NCBI GenBank assembly: GCA_949297785.1
Contig: CASFTW010000011.1
Location: forward strand, 17,904-81,903
Length of the DNA: 64,000 nt
Direction of reading: 5' to 3'
Source of the DNA: an uncultured Spirochaetales bacterium
GTDB taxonomy: Bacteria; Spirochaetota; Spirochaetia; Sphaerochaetales; Sphaerochaetaceae
Shown here: positions 52,606 to 62,257 of the stretch, piece after piece
How positions within the stretch are numbered: position 1 is the first letter of the stretch
How the letters are laid out: each line of letters starts with the position of its first letter
The notes under the pieces: generated by a model
What the model saw: only the letters and a program-made list of their open reading frames with translations
Databases searched by the model: none
Told to the model about the DNA's origin: nothing
Program-made: the position numbers and the translations under genes

Positions 52606-53918
52606 TGAATCTGAGCCTGAAAAAGAAAATAGTCATATGGTACACGATATGGATGAGCATACTCGCCGTTCTTTTCATAGCGGTGGCCTTCGCATCCTCC
52701 GGTTATGTGTCCGGCAACCGGGCGCGCACTATCGTGGTCGAGTCAGTCATGGATGCGGTTGAGAAATTTTATGATGAAGGCTGGTTCGAGCCTTATGAGG
52801 ACGGCATTTTCATTTCCCTTCTTGACAGCGGGAACAACGTGCTTTTCGGACAGCTTCCAAAGGAGGCGTCTACCATCGCCAGTACTGAAGGAAAGGTGAG
52901 TGTGTTTCCGCATCTCAATGTTGACTGGTATGTCTATGACTATGTGCTTTCAAACGGAATGCGGATAAGAGGTGCATATTCCCTCAACGGTATTTCGCAG
53001 ATATTCTCGTTCTTCTTCACTCTCTCGCTCATCGTATTTCCACTGCTTGTCCTGCTTGCGGCTGTGGGAGGATATTTCATAACAAGGAAGGCTTTTGTTC
53101 CTCTTGACAAGATGAGCCGCACTGCGGCCGAGATATCGACAAGTGCGGATCTTTCCAAAAGAGTGGAAGTGAATGATGCCGGTCAGGAAATAAGGCTGCT
53201 TGCCTCATCTTTCGACAACATGCTTGACCGTCTTGAGGATGCATTCAGGAAAGAACGCCAGTTCACCGATGATGCCAGTCATGAGCTCAGAACTCCTGTC
53301 GCGCTCATCAGGTCCGAGGCTGAATACATGCTGATGGTGTGCAAGGACAAAGCGCTTTGCGATGAGCTTGATGAGATAATCCGGCAGTGCGACAGGATGA
53401 GCGGCATGCTGAATCAGCTGCTGACTCTTGCCCGTTCCGACAGCGGCCGCTATGAGGCGAAATTCGAATACCTGAATCTGTCCCAGCTGTGTGCTGTGCT
53501 GTGTTCTTCAATGGAAGGCAGTGCCGATGAGAAAGGAGTCAGGCTGACAAACCGCATCAGTGACAATATTTTCATCGAGGCTGATGAGTCTCTTGTCATA
53601 AGGGCGCTTTCCAATCTCATTTCAAATGCAATCAAGTATACGGACAGGGGCGGATGTGTGGATGTAAGTCTTGAAGACGGCACAAATGATGCCATCCTGC
53701 GTGTTTGTGATACGGGTATAGGTATAAGCAGCAATGATCTTCCCCACATCTTTGACAGGTTCTATCAGGCGGATCCCTCACGCAGCGGCGGCGGAAGCGG
53801 ACTCGGGCTTTCAATCGTCAGCTGGATATGTTCCGTGCACAGGACAGTCTGCACCGTTGAAAGCCGTGAAGGCGAGGGTTCCGTTTTCTCGATAAAGTTC
53901 CACAAGGTGCTCAATTGA
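52605..53918 (+). CDS. Sensor histidine kinase
   Basis: 437 residues. Two spans (about 10-32 and 130-152) enclose a periplasmic sensor region; a HAMP segment follows (KAFVPLDKMSRTAAEIS). The phospho-acceptor H-box is DDASHELRTPVALIRSEAEYM. ATP-binding N, G1 and G2 boxes are NLISNAIKYTD, VCDTGIGIS and GGGSGLGLSI. ATG 52605 has AAGGAGG 4 nt upstream. Confidence 0.95.
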   Translation: MNLSLKKKIVIWYTIWMSILAVLFIAVAFASSGYVSGNRARTIVVESVMDAVEKFYDEGWFEPYEDGIFISLLDSGNNVLFGQLPKEASTIASTEGKVSVFPHLNVDWYVYDYVLSNGMRIRGAYSLNGISQIFSFFFTLSLIVFPLLVLLAAVGGYFITRKAFVPLDKMSRTAAEISTSADLSKRVEVNDAGQEIRLLASSFDNMLDRLEDAFRKERQFTDDASHELRTPVALIRSEAEYMLMVCKDKALCDELDEIIRQCDRMSGMLNQLLTLARSDSGRYEAKFEYLNLSQLCAVLCSSMEGSADEKGVRLTNRISDNIFIEADESLVIRALSNLISNAIKYTDRGGCVDVSLEDGTNDAILRVCDTGIGISSNDLPHIFDRFYQADPSRSGGGSGLGLSIVSWICSVHRTVCTVESREGEGSVFSIKFHKVLN

Positions 53919-53954
53919 TGCTCCCCCTGTCTTTTTATTGTACCTGTGAATTGC

Positions 53955-53960
53955 TATAAT
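53955..53960 (+). promoter_or_regulatory. Extended -10 promoter for a leaderless aminopeptidase mRNA
   Basis: TGCTATAAT (53952-53960): an extended TG and perfect -10. The ATG follows after 7 nt (CCCTTTT) and there is no ribosome site. No good -35 box. Confidence 0.65.
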
Positions 53961-53967
53961 CCCTTTT

Positions 53968-55254
53968 ATGAAAAACAGTACCGATGCACGTAAACTCATA
54001 GACTTCATTTCATCTTCCCCGTCTGTGTACCATGTGGTGGAGAATATGGCAAAAAAGCTTTCATCGCTCGGCTACAGGGAACTTGACGAGAAAGGGCCTT
54101 TCAATCTTGAGAAAGGACAATGCTGTTTTGTCAGGAGAAACAGCTCCTCAATGATAGCATTCCGCATTCCGAAGGAAAGATTCACTTCATTCCGCTGTGT
54201 CTCCGCTCATACGGACAGTCCGACATTCAAGATCAAACCGAATCCGGTTGACATGTCGTCATCACACTATTCGACCCTGAATGTTGAAATCTACGGCGGT
54301 CTTGTTCTCAATTCATGGTTTGACCGTCCTCTCTCGATAGCCGGACGTGTCTATGTCAGAACGGACAGGGGACCGGAGGAGAGGCTTGTGGATTTTGACA
54401 GGGATCTTGTCAGCATACCATCCCTTGCCATCCATCAGAACAGACAAGTGAATGACGGAGTGAAGATAAGCGTGCAGAAAGAGATGAAGCCGCTGCTGTC
54501 GACTGATATGGACGGGGATGTCTTCTTATCCCTTCTTTCCGACAGGCTCTGTGCCGGTAAGGATGATATATTGGATTACGATCTCTTCCTCTATAACAGG
54601 ACACAGCCGGGCATATGGGGTGCTGAGGGGGAGTTTGTCTCATCGCCGAAACTTGACGATCTCATGTGCGCATATTCCGCTTTCAGGGCCCTGTGCGAGG
54701 CAGAAGAAAGCCCATTCCTCGATATTATTGCGCTTTTCGACAACGAGGAGACCGGCTCATCCAGTCGCCAGGGTGCGCTTTCGGATTTCCTTTTCTCGAC
54801 TCTCAGGAGAATCTGCCTTTCTCTTTCATACAGCGAAGAGGAAATGTACATGCTTTTCGCTTCCTCGAACATGCTCAGCAGTGACAACGGTCATGCCCTG
54901 CATCCGAATTACACTGAAAAATGCGACATTACGAACAAGCCTGTCATCAACGGCGGTGTGATCATAAAGTACTCTGCAAACCAGAAGTACACGACCGACG
55001 CCTCCACCGGTGCATATGTTAAGGATCTCATGATCAGAAACGGCATTCCGTACCAGATATTCGTGAATAACTCCGATGTCACCGGAGGCAGTACGCTCGG
55101 CAACCTTTCCATGCACCAGGTGAGCATCCCCACCTGCGACATCGGACTTGCCCAGCTTTCGATGCATTCAAGCTATGAATGCGCCGGAGTTGAGGATGCC
55201 TCCTATATCTACAGGCTTTTCAAAGCATATTTCGGGGAACAGGGAGGCAGGTGA
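53968..55254 (+). CDS. M18-family aminopeptidase
   Basis: 428 residues of the aspartyl-aminopeptidase/ApeB family, cytoplasmic zinc enzymes that remove N-terminal residues. Metal-site blocks: [15 protein letters not shown] (His), [11 protein letters not shown] (Asp), [14 protein letters not shown] (Glu-Glu), and near the end [28 protein letters not shown] (His). Stop overlaps the next start as TGATG. Confidence 0.94.
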   Translation: MKNSTDARKLIDFISSSPSVYHVVENMAKKLSSLGYRELDEKGPFNLEKGQCCFVRRNSSSMIAFRIPKERFTSFRCVSAHTDSPTFKIKPNPVDMSSSHYSTLNVEIYGGLVLNSWFDRPLSIAGRVYVRTDRGPEERLVDFDRDLVSIPSLAIHQNRQVNDGVKISVQKEMKPLLSTDMDGDVFLSLLSDRLCAGKDDILDYDLFLYNRTQPGIWGAEGEFVSSPKLDDLMCAYSAFRALCEAEESPFLDIIALFDNEETGSSSRQGALSDFLFSTLRRICLSLSYSEEEMYMLFASSNMLSSDNGHALHPNYTEKCDITNKPVINGGVIIKYSANQKYTTDASTGAYVKDLMIRNGIPYQIFVNNSDVTGGSTLGNLSMHQVSIPTCDIGLAQLSMHSSYECAGVEDASYIYRLFKAYFGEQGGR

Positions 55255-56924
55255 TGCTCAGCGATATCGAAATAGCACAGCAGTGCAGAATGAAGAACAT
55301 AAGCGAGATTGCCGCGGCACTGAAAATCCCTGAGGATCTGGTCGAGCCTTATGGCCGCTATAAGGCCAAGATTGATTATTCATCCCTGGAGACGAAGGGA
55401 AAGAAGGGAAAGCTGGTGCTGGTCACTGCAATAAATCCGACTCCGGCGGGAGAAGGCAAGACTACAGTCTCAATAGGTCTTGCCGATGCCCTTGCAAGAC
55501 GCGGGGTGAATGTCTGCCTTGCTCTGAGGGAACCGTCCCTCGGCCCAGTGTTCGGCCTCAAGGGAGGTGCTGCAGGAGGCGGCTATGCCCAGATTGTGCC
55601 GATGGAGGACATCAACCTGCATTTCACGGGAGACCTTCATGCCATAACGGCTGCCAACAATCTCATTGCCGCCTTGGTTGACAATTCCATCCAGCAGGGC
55701 AACAGGCTGAATATCGATCCCCGCCGTGTTCTCTGGCGCCGCTGTATGGACATGAATGACAGACAGCTGCGCTTCATTGTCTCCGGTCTTGGCGGAAAGA
55801 GCAACGGAAATCCGCGGGAAGAGGGCTTTGACATAACAACCGCAAGCGAGATCATGGCGACTCTCTGCCTTTCTCTTAATCTTGCCGATCTCAAGAAACG
55901 GGTTTCCCGCCTCATAGTGGCAAGAACATATGACGGAAAGATCGTGACGGCCGGAGACCTGAAGGCGGCAGGAGCAGTCTGTGCGCTGCTTAAGGATGCG
56001 CTCAAACCCAATCTCGTGCAGACTCTTGAACACACTCCGGCATTCGTGCACGGCGGTCCTTTTGCCAACATCGCCCATGGCTGCAATTCCGTCATAGCAA
56101 CACGTACCGCACTGAAACTTGCCGATGTGGTTGTCACCGAGGCCGGATTCGGTGCCGATCTGGGAGCTGAAAAGTTCATCGACATCAAATGCCGTCTTTC
56201 GTCCATGATGCCGTCTGCGATTGTCCTTGTCGCATCCATAAGGGCCCTGAAGAGTCACGGAGGTGTTTGCAGGGAAGATCTGCATCTTGAAAACCTCGAT
56301 GCACTCAGAAAAGGTCTGTCAAACCTTGAAAGACACATAAGCAACATAAAGAATGTATGGAACCTTCCTCCTGTCGTTGCACTCAACCGTTTCTCGGGCG
56401 ACAGCAGTGCAGAAATAGCACTGCTTGAGGATTTCTGTTCAAAACTCGGCGTGGAGGTGAAGCTTTGCGATGTCTGGGCGAAAGGAGGGGAAGGCGGTCT
56501 GGATCTTGCGGATGCAGTGCTGAGAGCACTTGCCATGGAGGATCGGTACAAGGCACATTTCACTTATCCTGACGATCTTTCACTTGCGGACAAGATCAGG
56601 GCTGTCGCCACAAGAATCTACGGTGCCGACGGTGTGAATTTCGCTCCGGGCGTGCTCACCCAGATAAAGAACGCCGAGGCTGAAGGCTACAGGAATTACC
56701 CCGTGTGCATCGCGAAAACCCAGTATTCGTTCTCTGATGATCCGAAGAAGACAGGTGCTCCTTCCTCCTTCCGCATCACGATAAGGGGAATAAAGGTGAG
56801 TGCCGGTGCCGGTTTCATCGTTGCATATGCAGGAGATATAATGACAATGCCGGGGCTGCCGAAAGTACCGGCGGCCGAGGGTATAGACGTTTGTGATGAC
56901 GGAAAGATAACAGGACTTTTCTGA
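55254..56924 (+). CDS. fhs: Formate--tetrahydrofolate ligase
   Basis: 556 residues. Makes 10-formyl-THF from formate, THF and ATP for one-carbon metabolism. Hallmarks: [23 protein letters not shown] (ATP loop), [60 protein letters not shown] and [19 protein letters not shown] 55254 has GGGAGG 6 nt upstream. Coupled to a transposase-derived small gene downstream. Confidence 0.97.
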   Translation: MLSDIEIAQQCRMKNISEIAAALKIPEDLVEPYGRYKAKIDYSSLETKGKKGKLVLVTAINPTPAGEGKTTVSIGLADALARRGVNVCLALREPSLGPVFGLKGGAAGGGYAQIVPMEDINLHFTGDLHAITAANNLIAALVDNSIQQGNRLNIDPRRVLWRRCMDMNDRQLRFIVSGLGGKSNGNPREEGFDITTASEIMATLCLSLNLADLKKRVSRLIVARTYDGKIVTAGDLKAAGAVCALLKDALKPNLVQTLEHTPAFVHGGPFANIAHGCNSVIATRTALKLADVVVTEAGFGADLGAEKFIDIKCRLSSMMPSAIVLVASIRALKSHGGVCREDLHLENLDALRKGLSNLERHISNIKNVWNLPPVVALNRFSGDSSAEIALLEDFCSKLGVEVKLCDVWAKGGEGGLDLADAVLRALAMEDRYKAHFTYPDDLSLADKIRAVATRIYGADGVNFAPGVLTQIKNAEAEGYRNYPVCIAKTQYSFSDDPKKTGAPSSFRITIRGIKVSAGAGFIVAYAGDIMTMPGLPKVPAAEGIDVCDDGKITGLF

Positions 56925-57184
56925 TGGATGAGAAAAAATATTACGCAATGAAGAACAATGCCTTCGTCCGGGATACGGAAACCGATACCGTATACTGTCC
57001 TCAGGGCGAAGTGCTGAGAAAGAAGAGTGTGAAGAAGGACGGACGCACCCGCTATATGAATAAGAGTGCCTGCAAAATGTGTGAAAACAAATGCATAAGC
57101 CCTGAGAACAGAAACTACTGGAAGGAAATAGATTTCTATCCCCATGTCCTTGTCAAGGAGATGAAAAGGAAAACTGAAAACTGA
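56924..57184 (+). CDS. Small protein related to the IS1182-type transposase zinc-ribbon region
   Basis: 86 residues. FVRDTETDTVYCPQGEVLRKKSVKKDGRTRYMNKSACKMCENKC resembles the Cys-rich segment between the split catalytic domain parts of IS1182-family transposases. Catalytic acidic residues are absent, so it is no transposase on its own. The ATG overlaps the fhs stop (TGATG), it has a clean end, and a terminator follows: it looks retained, possibly domesticated, rather than simply broken. Confidence 0.6.
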   Translation: MDEKKYYAMKNNAFVRDTETDTVYCPQGEVLRKKSVKKDGRTRYMNKSACKMCENKCISPENRNYWKEIDFYPHVLVKEMKRKTEN

Positions 57185-57191
57185 GAAAACC

Positions 57192-57218
57192 ATGCCGTCG
57201 TTTTGACGGCATTGATTT
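57192..57218 (+). terminator. Terminator after the fhs operon
   Basis: ATGCCGTC (57192-57199) pairs with GACGGCAT (57205-57212), loop GTTTT, then TGATTTT. Confidence 0.75.
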
Positions 57219-57311
57219 TCCCCTCCGGTTAATAGCAGGTTTTTCATGTCGGCATTATGCCGGTTTTGTTTTCAGTCTGCTGAAAGTCCGGAGAACTGCC
57301 GGGTGAATATA

Positions 57312-57396
57312 ATTTTTCCAGTTTCTTGTGGATTTTTACATATTTTCTGGAAAAATATGCAAAACATGTATTCATTAAACCTGTTTTGTGTATAAT
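57312..57396 (+). promoter_or_regulatory. argC promoter region with a long inverted repeat
   Basis: ATTTTTCCAG (57312-57321) and CTGGAAAAAT (57347-57356) form a perfect 10-bp inverted repeat with centres about 35 bp apart. TATAAT (57391-57396) follows 35 bp later and GAAGGAAA is the ribosome site. The repeat may be an upstream binding site for an arginine-responsive regulator; it does not match a classical ARG box. Confidence 0.5.
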
Positions 57397-57420
57397 ATTT
57401 CAATATTGAAGGAAAACAGA

Positions 57421-58458
57421 ATGATAAAAGCTGCTATACTCGGTGCTACAGGCTATGCCGGATGTGAACTTGTACGTTTGCTCCTTTCGCATAAGGATGT
57501 GGAACTTGTCTATCTTGCCTCCCATTCGTATGAGGGAAGGAAATTCAGCGAAGTCTATCCTATGTATCAGGGACACTGCGACCTTACGCTGATGAGTGAT
57601 GATCTGGCTGCGGCTTCCGATGCCGCCGATGTTGTATTCATGGCCCTGCCTGCGGGCATAGCCTCATCATCCGTGACTGAAGATATTCTGAAAAAGACAT
57701 GCATCATAGATCTTGGTGCCGACTTCCGTCTGCATGATGCAGGGGTGTATGAGAAATGGTACAGGATGGAACACGGCAATAAGGATCTGCTGAAGGAAGC
57801 AGTGTACGGCCTTCCTGAAATTCACAGAGACAGTATCAGGGGAAAGAGGCTTGTAGCCAACCCGGGCTGTTATACCACGGCATCGATTCTCGCTCTCTAT
57901 CCTCTGGTAAAACATCATCTTGTGGACACATCCTCAATCATAATCGATGCGGCATCAGGCACTTCAGGAGCCGGAAGGGGAAACAAGACTTCCTCCCTTT
58001 TCTGCGAGGTGGATGAATCATTCAAGGCATACGGCGTGGCAACACACCGGCACACACCGGAGATAGAGCAGGAACTCTCAATCGCCGCCGGCAGTGACAT
58101 AGTCCTGCAGTTCACTCCTCACCTCGTGCCGATGAACAGGGGAATTCTCGCAACCTGCTATGCAAAGTATGTGAAAGGCGTAAGCGATGAAGATATAAAG
58201 GCATCTTATGATGAGTGTTATGCAGGTGAATATTTCATCCGCCTTGTCTCATCTCTGCCTGAGACGAGAAATGTCAGGGGAAGCAATTTTGCCGATATCT
58301 GGTACAGGATGGATGAGAGGACCGGCAACATAATAGTCCTTTCAGCCATTGACAACCTGATGAAAGGCGCTGCCGGTCAGGCGGTGCAGAACATGAACAT
58401 AATAACGGGTCTGGATGAGAAGTGCGCTCTGGAGTATTTACCGTCATGCACGATGTAG
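57421..58458 (+). CDS. argC: N-acetyl-gamma-glutamyl-phosphate reductase
   Basis: 345 residues. Second reductive step of arginine synthesis, NADPH-dependent. AILGATGYAGCELVRLLLSH binds the cofactor; VANPGCYTTASILALYPLV holds the catalytic Cys; ATHRHTPEIEQ and FTPHLVPMNRGI are conserved. ATG 57421 has AAGGAAA upstream; a longer in-frame start is rejected because it would precede the -10 box. First gene of argCJBD. Confidence 0.96.
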   Translation: MIKAAILGATGYAGCELVRLLLSHKDVELVYLASHSYEGRKFSEVYPMYQGHCDLTLMSDDLAAASDAADVVFMALPAGIASSSVTEDILKKTCIIDLGADFRLHDAGVYEKWYRMEHGNKDLLKEAVYGLPEIHRDSIRGKRLVANPGCYTTASILALYPLVKHHLVDTSSIIIDAASGTSGAGRGNKTSSLFCEVDESFKAYGVATHRHTPEIEQELSIAAGSDIVLQFTPHLVPMNRGILATCYAKYVKGVSDEDIKASYDECYAGEYFIRLVSSLPETRNVRGSNFADIWYRMDERTGNIIVLSAIDNLMKGAAGQAVQNMNIITGLDEKCALEYLPSCTM

Positions 58459-58466
58459 GAGATTTT

Positions 58467-59675
58467 ATGAACGTAATTGAAGGAAATATTGCAAGTCCTG
58501 CGGGGTTCAGGGCTTCGGGCATTCATGCGGGGCTGAAGAAAAGCCGGAAGGATATGGCCCTGATCGTCTCTGAATGTCCTGCGGCCTCAGCCGCGGCGTT
58601 CACGACGAACAGGGTAAAGGCCGCCCCTGTTCTTTATGATATGAAAATACTTGAAAAGGGCTGTGCCCGTGCTGTTGTTGTGAACAGCGGAAATGCGAAT
58701 GCCTGTACCGGAGAGCAGGGTTACAAAGACTGTGAGGAAACAGCCTCTTATGCCGCATCTGCACTCGGGATCGCTTCTGACGAGGTCTTCGTCTCCTCCA
58801 CCGGCGTCATCGGCCAGATGCTTGACATGACGAGGATAAAGAAAGGGATTGACTCTCTTGTCTCAGCACTGGGGAAAGACGGGGAAGCTGCTGCCGAGGC
58901 CATTCTCACAACCGATACTGTGAAGAAAGAAGTCTGTGTTTCTGTAAACCTTGATGGAAAGGAAGTGAGGATTGCGGGGATGGCGAAAGGATCCGGAATG
59001 ATCCATCCGAATATGGCGACGATGCTCTGCTTCATAACAAGTGATGCCGCAATAAGCCATGACGTGCTTCAGGAACTCCTGGGGACCACGGTCGAAGATA
59101 CTTTCAATATGATATCGGTGGATGGAGACACATCCACAAACGATACGGTCATAGTCCTTGCAAACGGCATGGCCGGAAACAAGATGATAGAAAAAGGCAG
59201 CGACTCATATATTGCATTCAGCAAAGCCTTCGACTATGTCCTGAGGGAACTTGCAAAGAAGATCGTGAAGGACGGAGAGGGTGCTGACCGCTTTATTGAA
59301 ATGAAAGTTGAGGGTGCAGCCGGACAAAATGATGCCAGAGCCCTCGCACGGTCCGTCGTCTCTTCCTCTCTTGTCAAGGCGGCTTTCTTCGGCAGTGATG
59401 CCAACTGGGGACGGATCCTTTGTGCGATGGGGTATTCAGGTGCCTCCTTCTCTTTGGATAAAGTTGACCTCTTCTATTCCTCCGCTGCCGGTAGCATCCA
59501 GGTGCTCAAAAGCGGAAGTCCCATTGTTTTTGATGAGGATGAGGCAAAGAAGATACTTCTTGAGAAAGAGATATACGTCAGGGCCGTTCTGCACGATGGA
59601 AGCGCATGTGCAACCGCCTGGGGATGTGACCTGACTTATGATTATGTCAGGATAAACGGAGATTACAGAAGCTAG
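58467..59675 (+). CDS. argJ: Bifunctional ornithine acetyltransferase/N-acetylglutamate synthase
   Basis: 402 residues. Recycles the acetyl group from N-acetylornithine to glutamate. The self-cleavage site lies in GSGMIHPNMATMLCFITSDA, where the Thr of MATML becomes the N-terminal nucleophile. VVNSGNANACTGEQG and DGDTSTNDTV are family blocks. AGGAG sits 6 nt before ATG 58467. Confidence 0.96.
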   Translation: MNVIEGNIASPAGFRASGIHAGLKKSRKDMALIVSECPAASAAAFTTNRVKAAPVLYDMKILEKGCARAVVVNSGNANACTGEQGYKDCEETASYAASALGIASDEVFVSSTGVIGQMLDMTRIKKGIDSLVSALGKDGEAAAEAILTTDTVKKEVCVSVNLDGKEVRIAGMAKGSGMIHPNMATMLCFITSDAAISHDVLQELLGTTVEDTFNMISVDGDTSTNDTVIVLANGMAGNKMIEKGSDSYIAFSKAFDYVLRELAKKIVKDGEGADRFIEMKVEGAAGQNDARALARSVVSSSLVKAAFFGSDANWGRILCAMGYSGASFSLDKVDLFYSSAAGSIQVLKSGSPIVFDEDEAKKILLEKEIYVRAVLHDGSACATAWGCDLTYDYVRINGDYRS

Positions 59676-59676
59676 T

Positions 59677-60561
59677 ATGTACGAAGAAGAGATGAAGAAG
59701 GCGGATGTGCTGATAGAGGCCATCCCTTATATAAGGAAATTCAGCGGAACCATCGTCGTAGTCAAATACGGCGGCTCCGCAATGGTTGATGAACGGCTGA
59801 AGAAATCTGTAATCAAGGACATTGCGCTTTTGAAGTTCATCGGGCTGAAACCTGTCATCGTCCACGGGGGCGGCAAGGAGATAACGGGCCTGCTTGACAG
59901 GCTTGGCAAGAAAACTGAGTTCATTGACGGTCTGAGGGTTACCGATAAGGAAACAGCTTCCGTTGCCGAGATGGTTCTCTCCGGCTCGATCGGCAAAAGC
60001 CTTGTGGAAAGTCTTGAAGCTGTAGGAATCCCCTCCTGCGGCATAAACGGCAAGGACGGTCATACGCTGTGTGCGAAGAAGAAGGTTTTCGAAAACGGCC
60101 TTGATATCGGCTTTGTGGGTGAAATCGAGAATGTGAATATATCGCTGGTGGGGACTCTTATTGAATCCGGATACGTACCTGTCATAAGTCCCATCGGCGT
60201 GGATGCCTATTCCCAGACATACAATATCAACGCGGATTATGCGGCAAGTGCGATAGCCGGCGCGCTGGGTGCACAGAAGCTTGTGTTCATGACAGATGTG
60301 GAGGGAATTCTCAAGGACAAGGATGATCCATCCTCGATAATACGCCGCATGAATGTATCTGAAGCAAAGGAGCTTATCGCCGACGGAGTCATCAGCGGAG
60401 GAATGATTCCGAAGACCGAATGCTGCATGGATGCGCTTGAAAGAGGAGTGAAGACGGTGCATGTGCTTGACGGCAGACTGCCTCATTCAATCCTGCTTGA
60501 GATCTTCACTGCCAGAGGTATCGGAACGATGGTCGTCCAGGATAAGGAGGAAAGAGAATGA
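59677..60561 (+). CDS. argB: Acetylglutamate kinase
   Basis: 294 residues. IVVVKYGGSAMVDERLKKSVIKDIALLKFIGLKPVIVHGGGKEI is the ATP/acetylglutamate-binding region of the amino-acid kinase fold; INADYAASAIAGALGAQKLVFMTDVEGI and GGMIPKTECCMDAL complete it. The N-terminal extension MYEEEMKKADVLIEAIPYIRKF is of the arginine-inhibited type. It overlaps argD by 4 nt. Confidence 0.97.
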   Translation: MYEEEMKKADVLIEAIPYIRKFSGTIVVVKYGGSAMVDERLKKSVIKDIALLKFIGLKPVIVHGGGKEITGLLDRLGKKTEFIDGLRVTDKETASVAEMVLSGSIGKSLVESLEAVGIPSCGINGKDGHTLCAKKKVFENGLDIGFVGEIENVNISLVGTLIESGYVPVISPIGVDAYSQTYNINADYAASAIAGALGAQKLVFMTDVEGILKDKDDPSSIIRRMNVSEAKELIADGVISGGMIPKTECCMDALERGVKTVHVLDGRLPHSILLEIFTARGIGTMVVQDKEERE

Positions 60562-61739
60562 CAAATGCTGAAGTTGCAGCTCTCGCAAATGAAAACTATA
60601 TGAAAAACTATTCCCAGTTTCCAATTGCCATAAAGGGAGGAAAGGGAATGTATCTTTTCGATGAGGACGGTAAAAGCTATCTGGATTTCGTTGCCGGCAT
60701 TGCCGTCAATGCTCTGGGCTACGGCGATGAGGATGAGAGGAATGCCCTGCTGGAAGTTATGGACAGCGGGGTGCTTCACACTTCAAATCTTTATTACAAC
60801 AGCAAGTCGGTTCAGGCCGCGAAGCTTATCAATGAAATTGCGGGTTCCTCCCAGGTATTCTTCTGCAACAGCGGCGCAGAGGCGAATGAGGCTGCGATAA
60901 AGATGGCAAGGAAGAGGGGCAGCGCAAAGGCAAAGAGCATAATCGTTTCATTTAATCATTCTTTCCACGGCAGAACGTATGGTGCCGTGACACTTACCGG
61001 TCAGGATAAATACCACAAGGGATTTTCTCCTATGCTCCCGGATGTTGTCTATGCGGATTTCAACGATATTGATTCAGTCAGAAAACTCATGAATGACAGA
61101 GTTGCCGCAGTAATTGTCGAACCTCTGCAGGGTGAAGGAGGAATAATCCCGGCAGATGCAGGATTCCTCTGTGCACTGCGCAGTCTGTGCGATGAGCATG
61201 ATGCGCTTCTCATCTTTGACGAGGTCCAGTGCGGTATGGGAAGGACGGGAAAGCCTTTCTGCTTCCAGAACTATTCCGTCACCCCTGACATAATGACACT
61301 TGCAAAGGCGATAGGAGGAGGTCTTCCGCTCGGTGCAGCCGTTGCCTTTGAAAAGGCAGAGGACATATTCTCTCCCGGCGATCATGCCGCGACATTCGGA
61401 GGCAATGTCGCCTCCTGTGCTCTTGCCTGCGTGGTGCTGTCAAAGCTGGAGATGCTTTCCCGGAACGCAAGGGTGAACGGGATGTATCTGAAAGAAAAGC
61501 TGGAAGAGATTGTCCGCAGGTATCCTGACAAAGTCACTCAGGCAAGGGGCATGGGATTCATGCAGGGACTTGAACTGAAGGTTCCGGTGAGGGATGTTGT
61601 CTCGCTTTGTATGGAAAAAGGCCTGCTTGTATGTTCTGCAGGGGCCAATGTACTGCGTTTCGTTCCGCCTCTCATTGCATCAGCGGAGGATATTGACAAG
61701 GCTGCATCCATAGTCGCACAGGTCATTGGCGGGATGTGA
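60558..61739 (+). CDS. argD: Acetylornithine aminotransferase
   Basis: 393 residues, PLP-dependent class III aminotransferase. SGAEANEAAIKMARK, FNHSFHGRTYGAVTLTGQDKYH, LLIFDEVQCGMGRTGKPF and the PLP Lys in MTLAKAIGGGLPLGA are diagnostic. Completes the acetyl-cycle part of arginine synthesis; argF, argG and argH are not in the window. ATGA overlap with argB; AAGGAGG 10-15 nt upstream. Confidence 0.95.
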   Translation: MTNAEVAALANENYMKNYSQFPIAIKGGKGMYLFDEDGKSYLDFVAGIAVNALGYGDEDERNALLEVMDSGVLHTSNLYYNSKSVQAAKLINEIAGSSQVFFCNSGAEANEAAIKMARKRGSAKAKSIIVSFNHSFHGRTYGAVTLTGQDKYHKGFSPMLPDVVYADFNDIDSVRKLMNDRVAAVIVEPLQGEGGIIPADAGFLCALRSLCDEHDALLIFDEVQCGMGRTGKPFCFQNYSVTPDIMTLAKAIGGGLPLGAAVAFEKAEDIFSPGDHAATFGGNVASCALACVVLSKLEMLSRNARVNGMYLKEKLEEIVRRYPDKVTQARGMGFMQGLELKVPVRDVVSLCMEKGLLVCSAGANVLRFVPPLIASAEDIDKAASIVAQVIGGM

Positions 61740-61754
61740 TGCAGCTGATGCCAC

Positions 61755-61789
61755 TTGACGAAGTTCTGCTTTTGGTGCAAACTCGTCAA
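61755..61789 (+). promoter_or_regulatory. Inverted repeat ahead of rpsU
   Basis: TTGACGA (61755-61761) and TCGTCAA (61783-61789) could pair around a 21-nt loop. No T-run. It may be a weak argD terminator or a leader element of rpsU. Confidence 0.35.
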
Positions 61790-61849
61790 ATGTTGTGGAT
61801 AACAGCAATTTATCTTTGACCTGTGGAGCAGGAAGGGGGTGATGAATAT

Positions 61850-62059
61850 ATGGCATACGTAAAAGTTGACGAGAATGAACCTTTGGAGAAATCGATCAAG
61901 AGATTCAAGAGAATGGTCGAGAAAGAAGGTATCATCCGCGAATGGAAAAAGCGTCAGTATTATGAAAAGCCCTCTACAATCCTTAACAGAAAGAATAAGG
62001 CTTTGGCCCGCAAGCAGATGAAGAAGGTCCGCAAGATCCATGCTTCAAAAGCTTATTGA
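61850..62059 (+). CDS. rpsU: 30S ribosomal protein S21
   Basis: 69 residues. [42 protein letters not shown] is a clear S21, a small basic protein of the 30S platform near the anti-Shine-Dalgarno. ATG 61850 is chosen: GGGGGTGAT is an extended ribosome site 6-8 nt upstream. Confidence 0.96.
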   Translation: MAYVKVDENEPLEKSIKRFKRMVEKEGIIREWKKRQYYEKPSTILNRKNKALARKQMKKVRKIHASKAY

Positions 62060-62078
62060 GCTTAACTGATGTTTTTGG

Positions 62079-62107
62079 CCGCTGACTTCTGTCAGCGGTA
62101 TTTTTTT
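62079..62107 (+). terminator. Strong terminator after rpsU
   Basis: CCGCTGAC (62079-62086) pairs with GTCAGCGG (62091-62098), loop of 4 nt, then TATTTTTTT. Confidence 0.93.
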
Positions 62108-62197
62108 GCGCACTGATAAGTTATTTTTAATGCAAAAATATTATCTGATAGATTAATTGTTTACAATATAATAAAAAATTTAAAATATAAAAATATA

Positions 62198-62226
62198 TTG
62201 ACGGGTTATGTAAAGCGCTTTACAAT
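62198..62226 (+). promoter_or_regulatory. Promoter with LacI-type palindrome in the core
   Basis: TTGACG (62198-62203), 17-bp spacer, TACAAT (62221-62226). The perfect 16-bp palindrome TGTAAAGCGCTTTACA (62209-62224) covers the spacer and most of the -10 box, so a bound LacI/CcpA-type protein would block RNA polymerase. No cognate regulator is in the window. Confidence 0.88.
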
Positions 62227-62257
62227 AAAATCATCTCATCAATAAAGGAGGATGACG

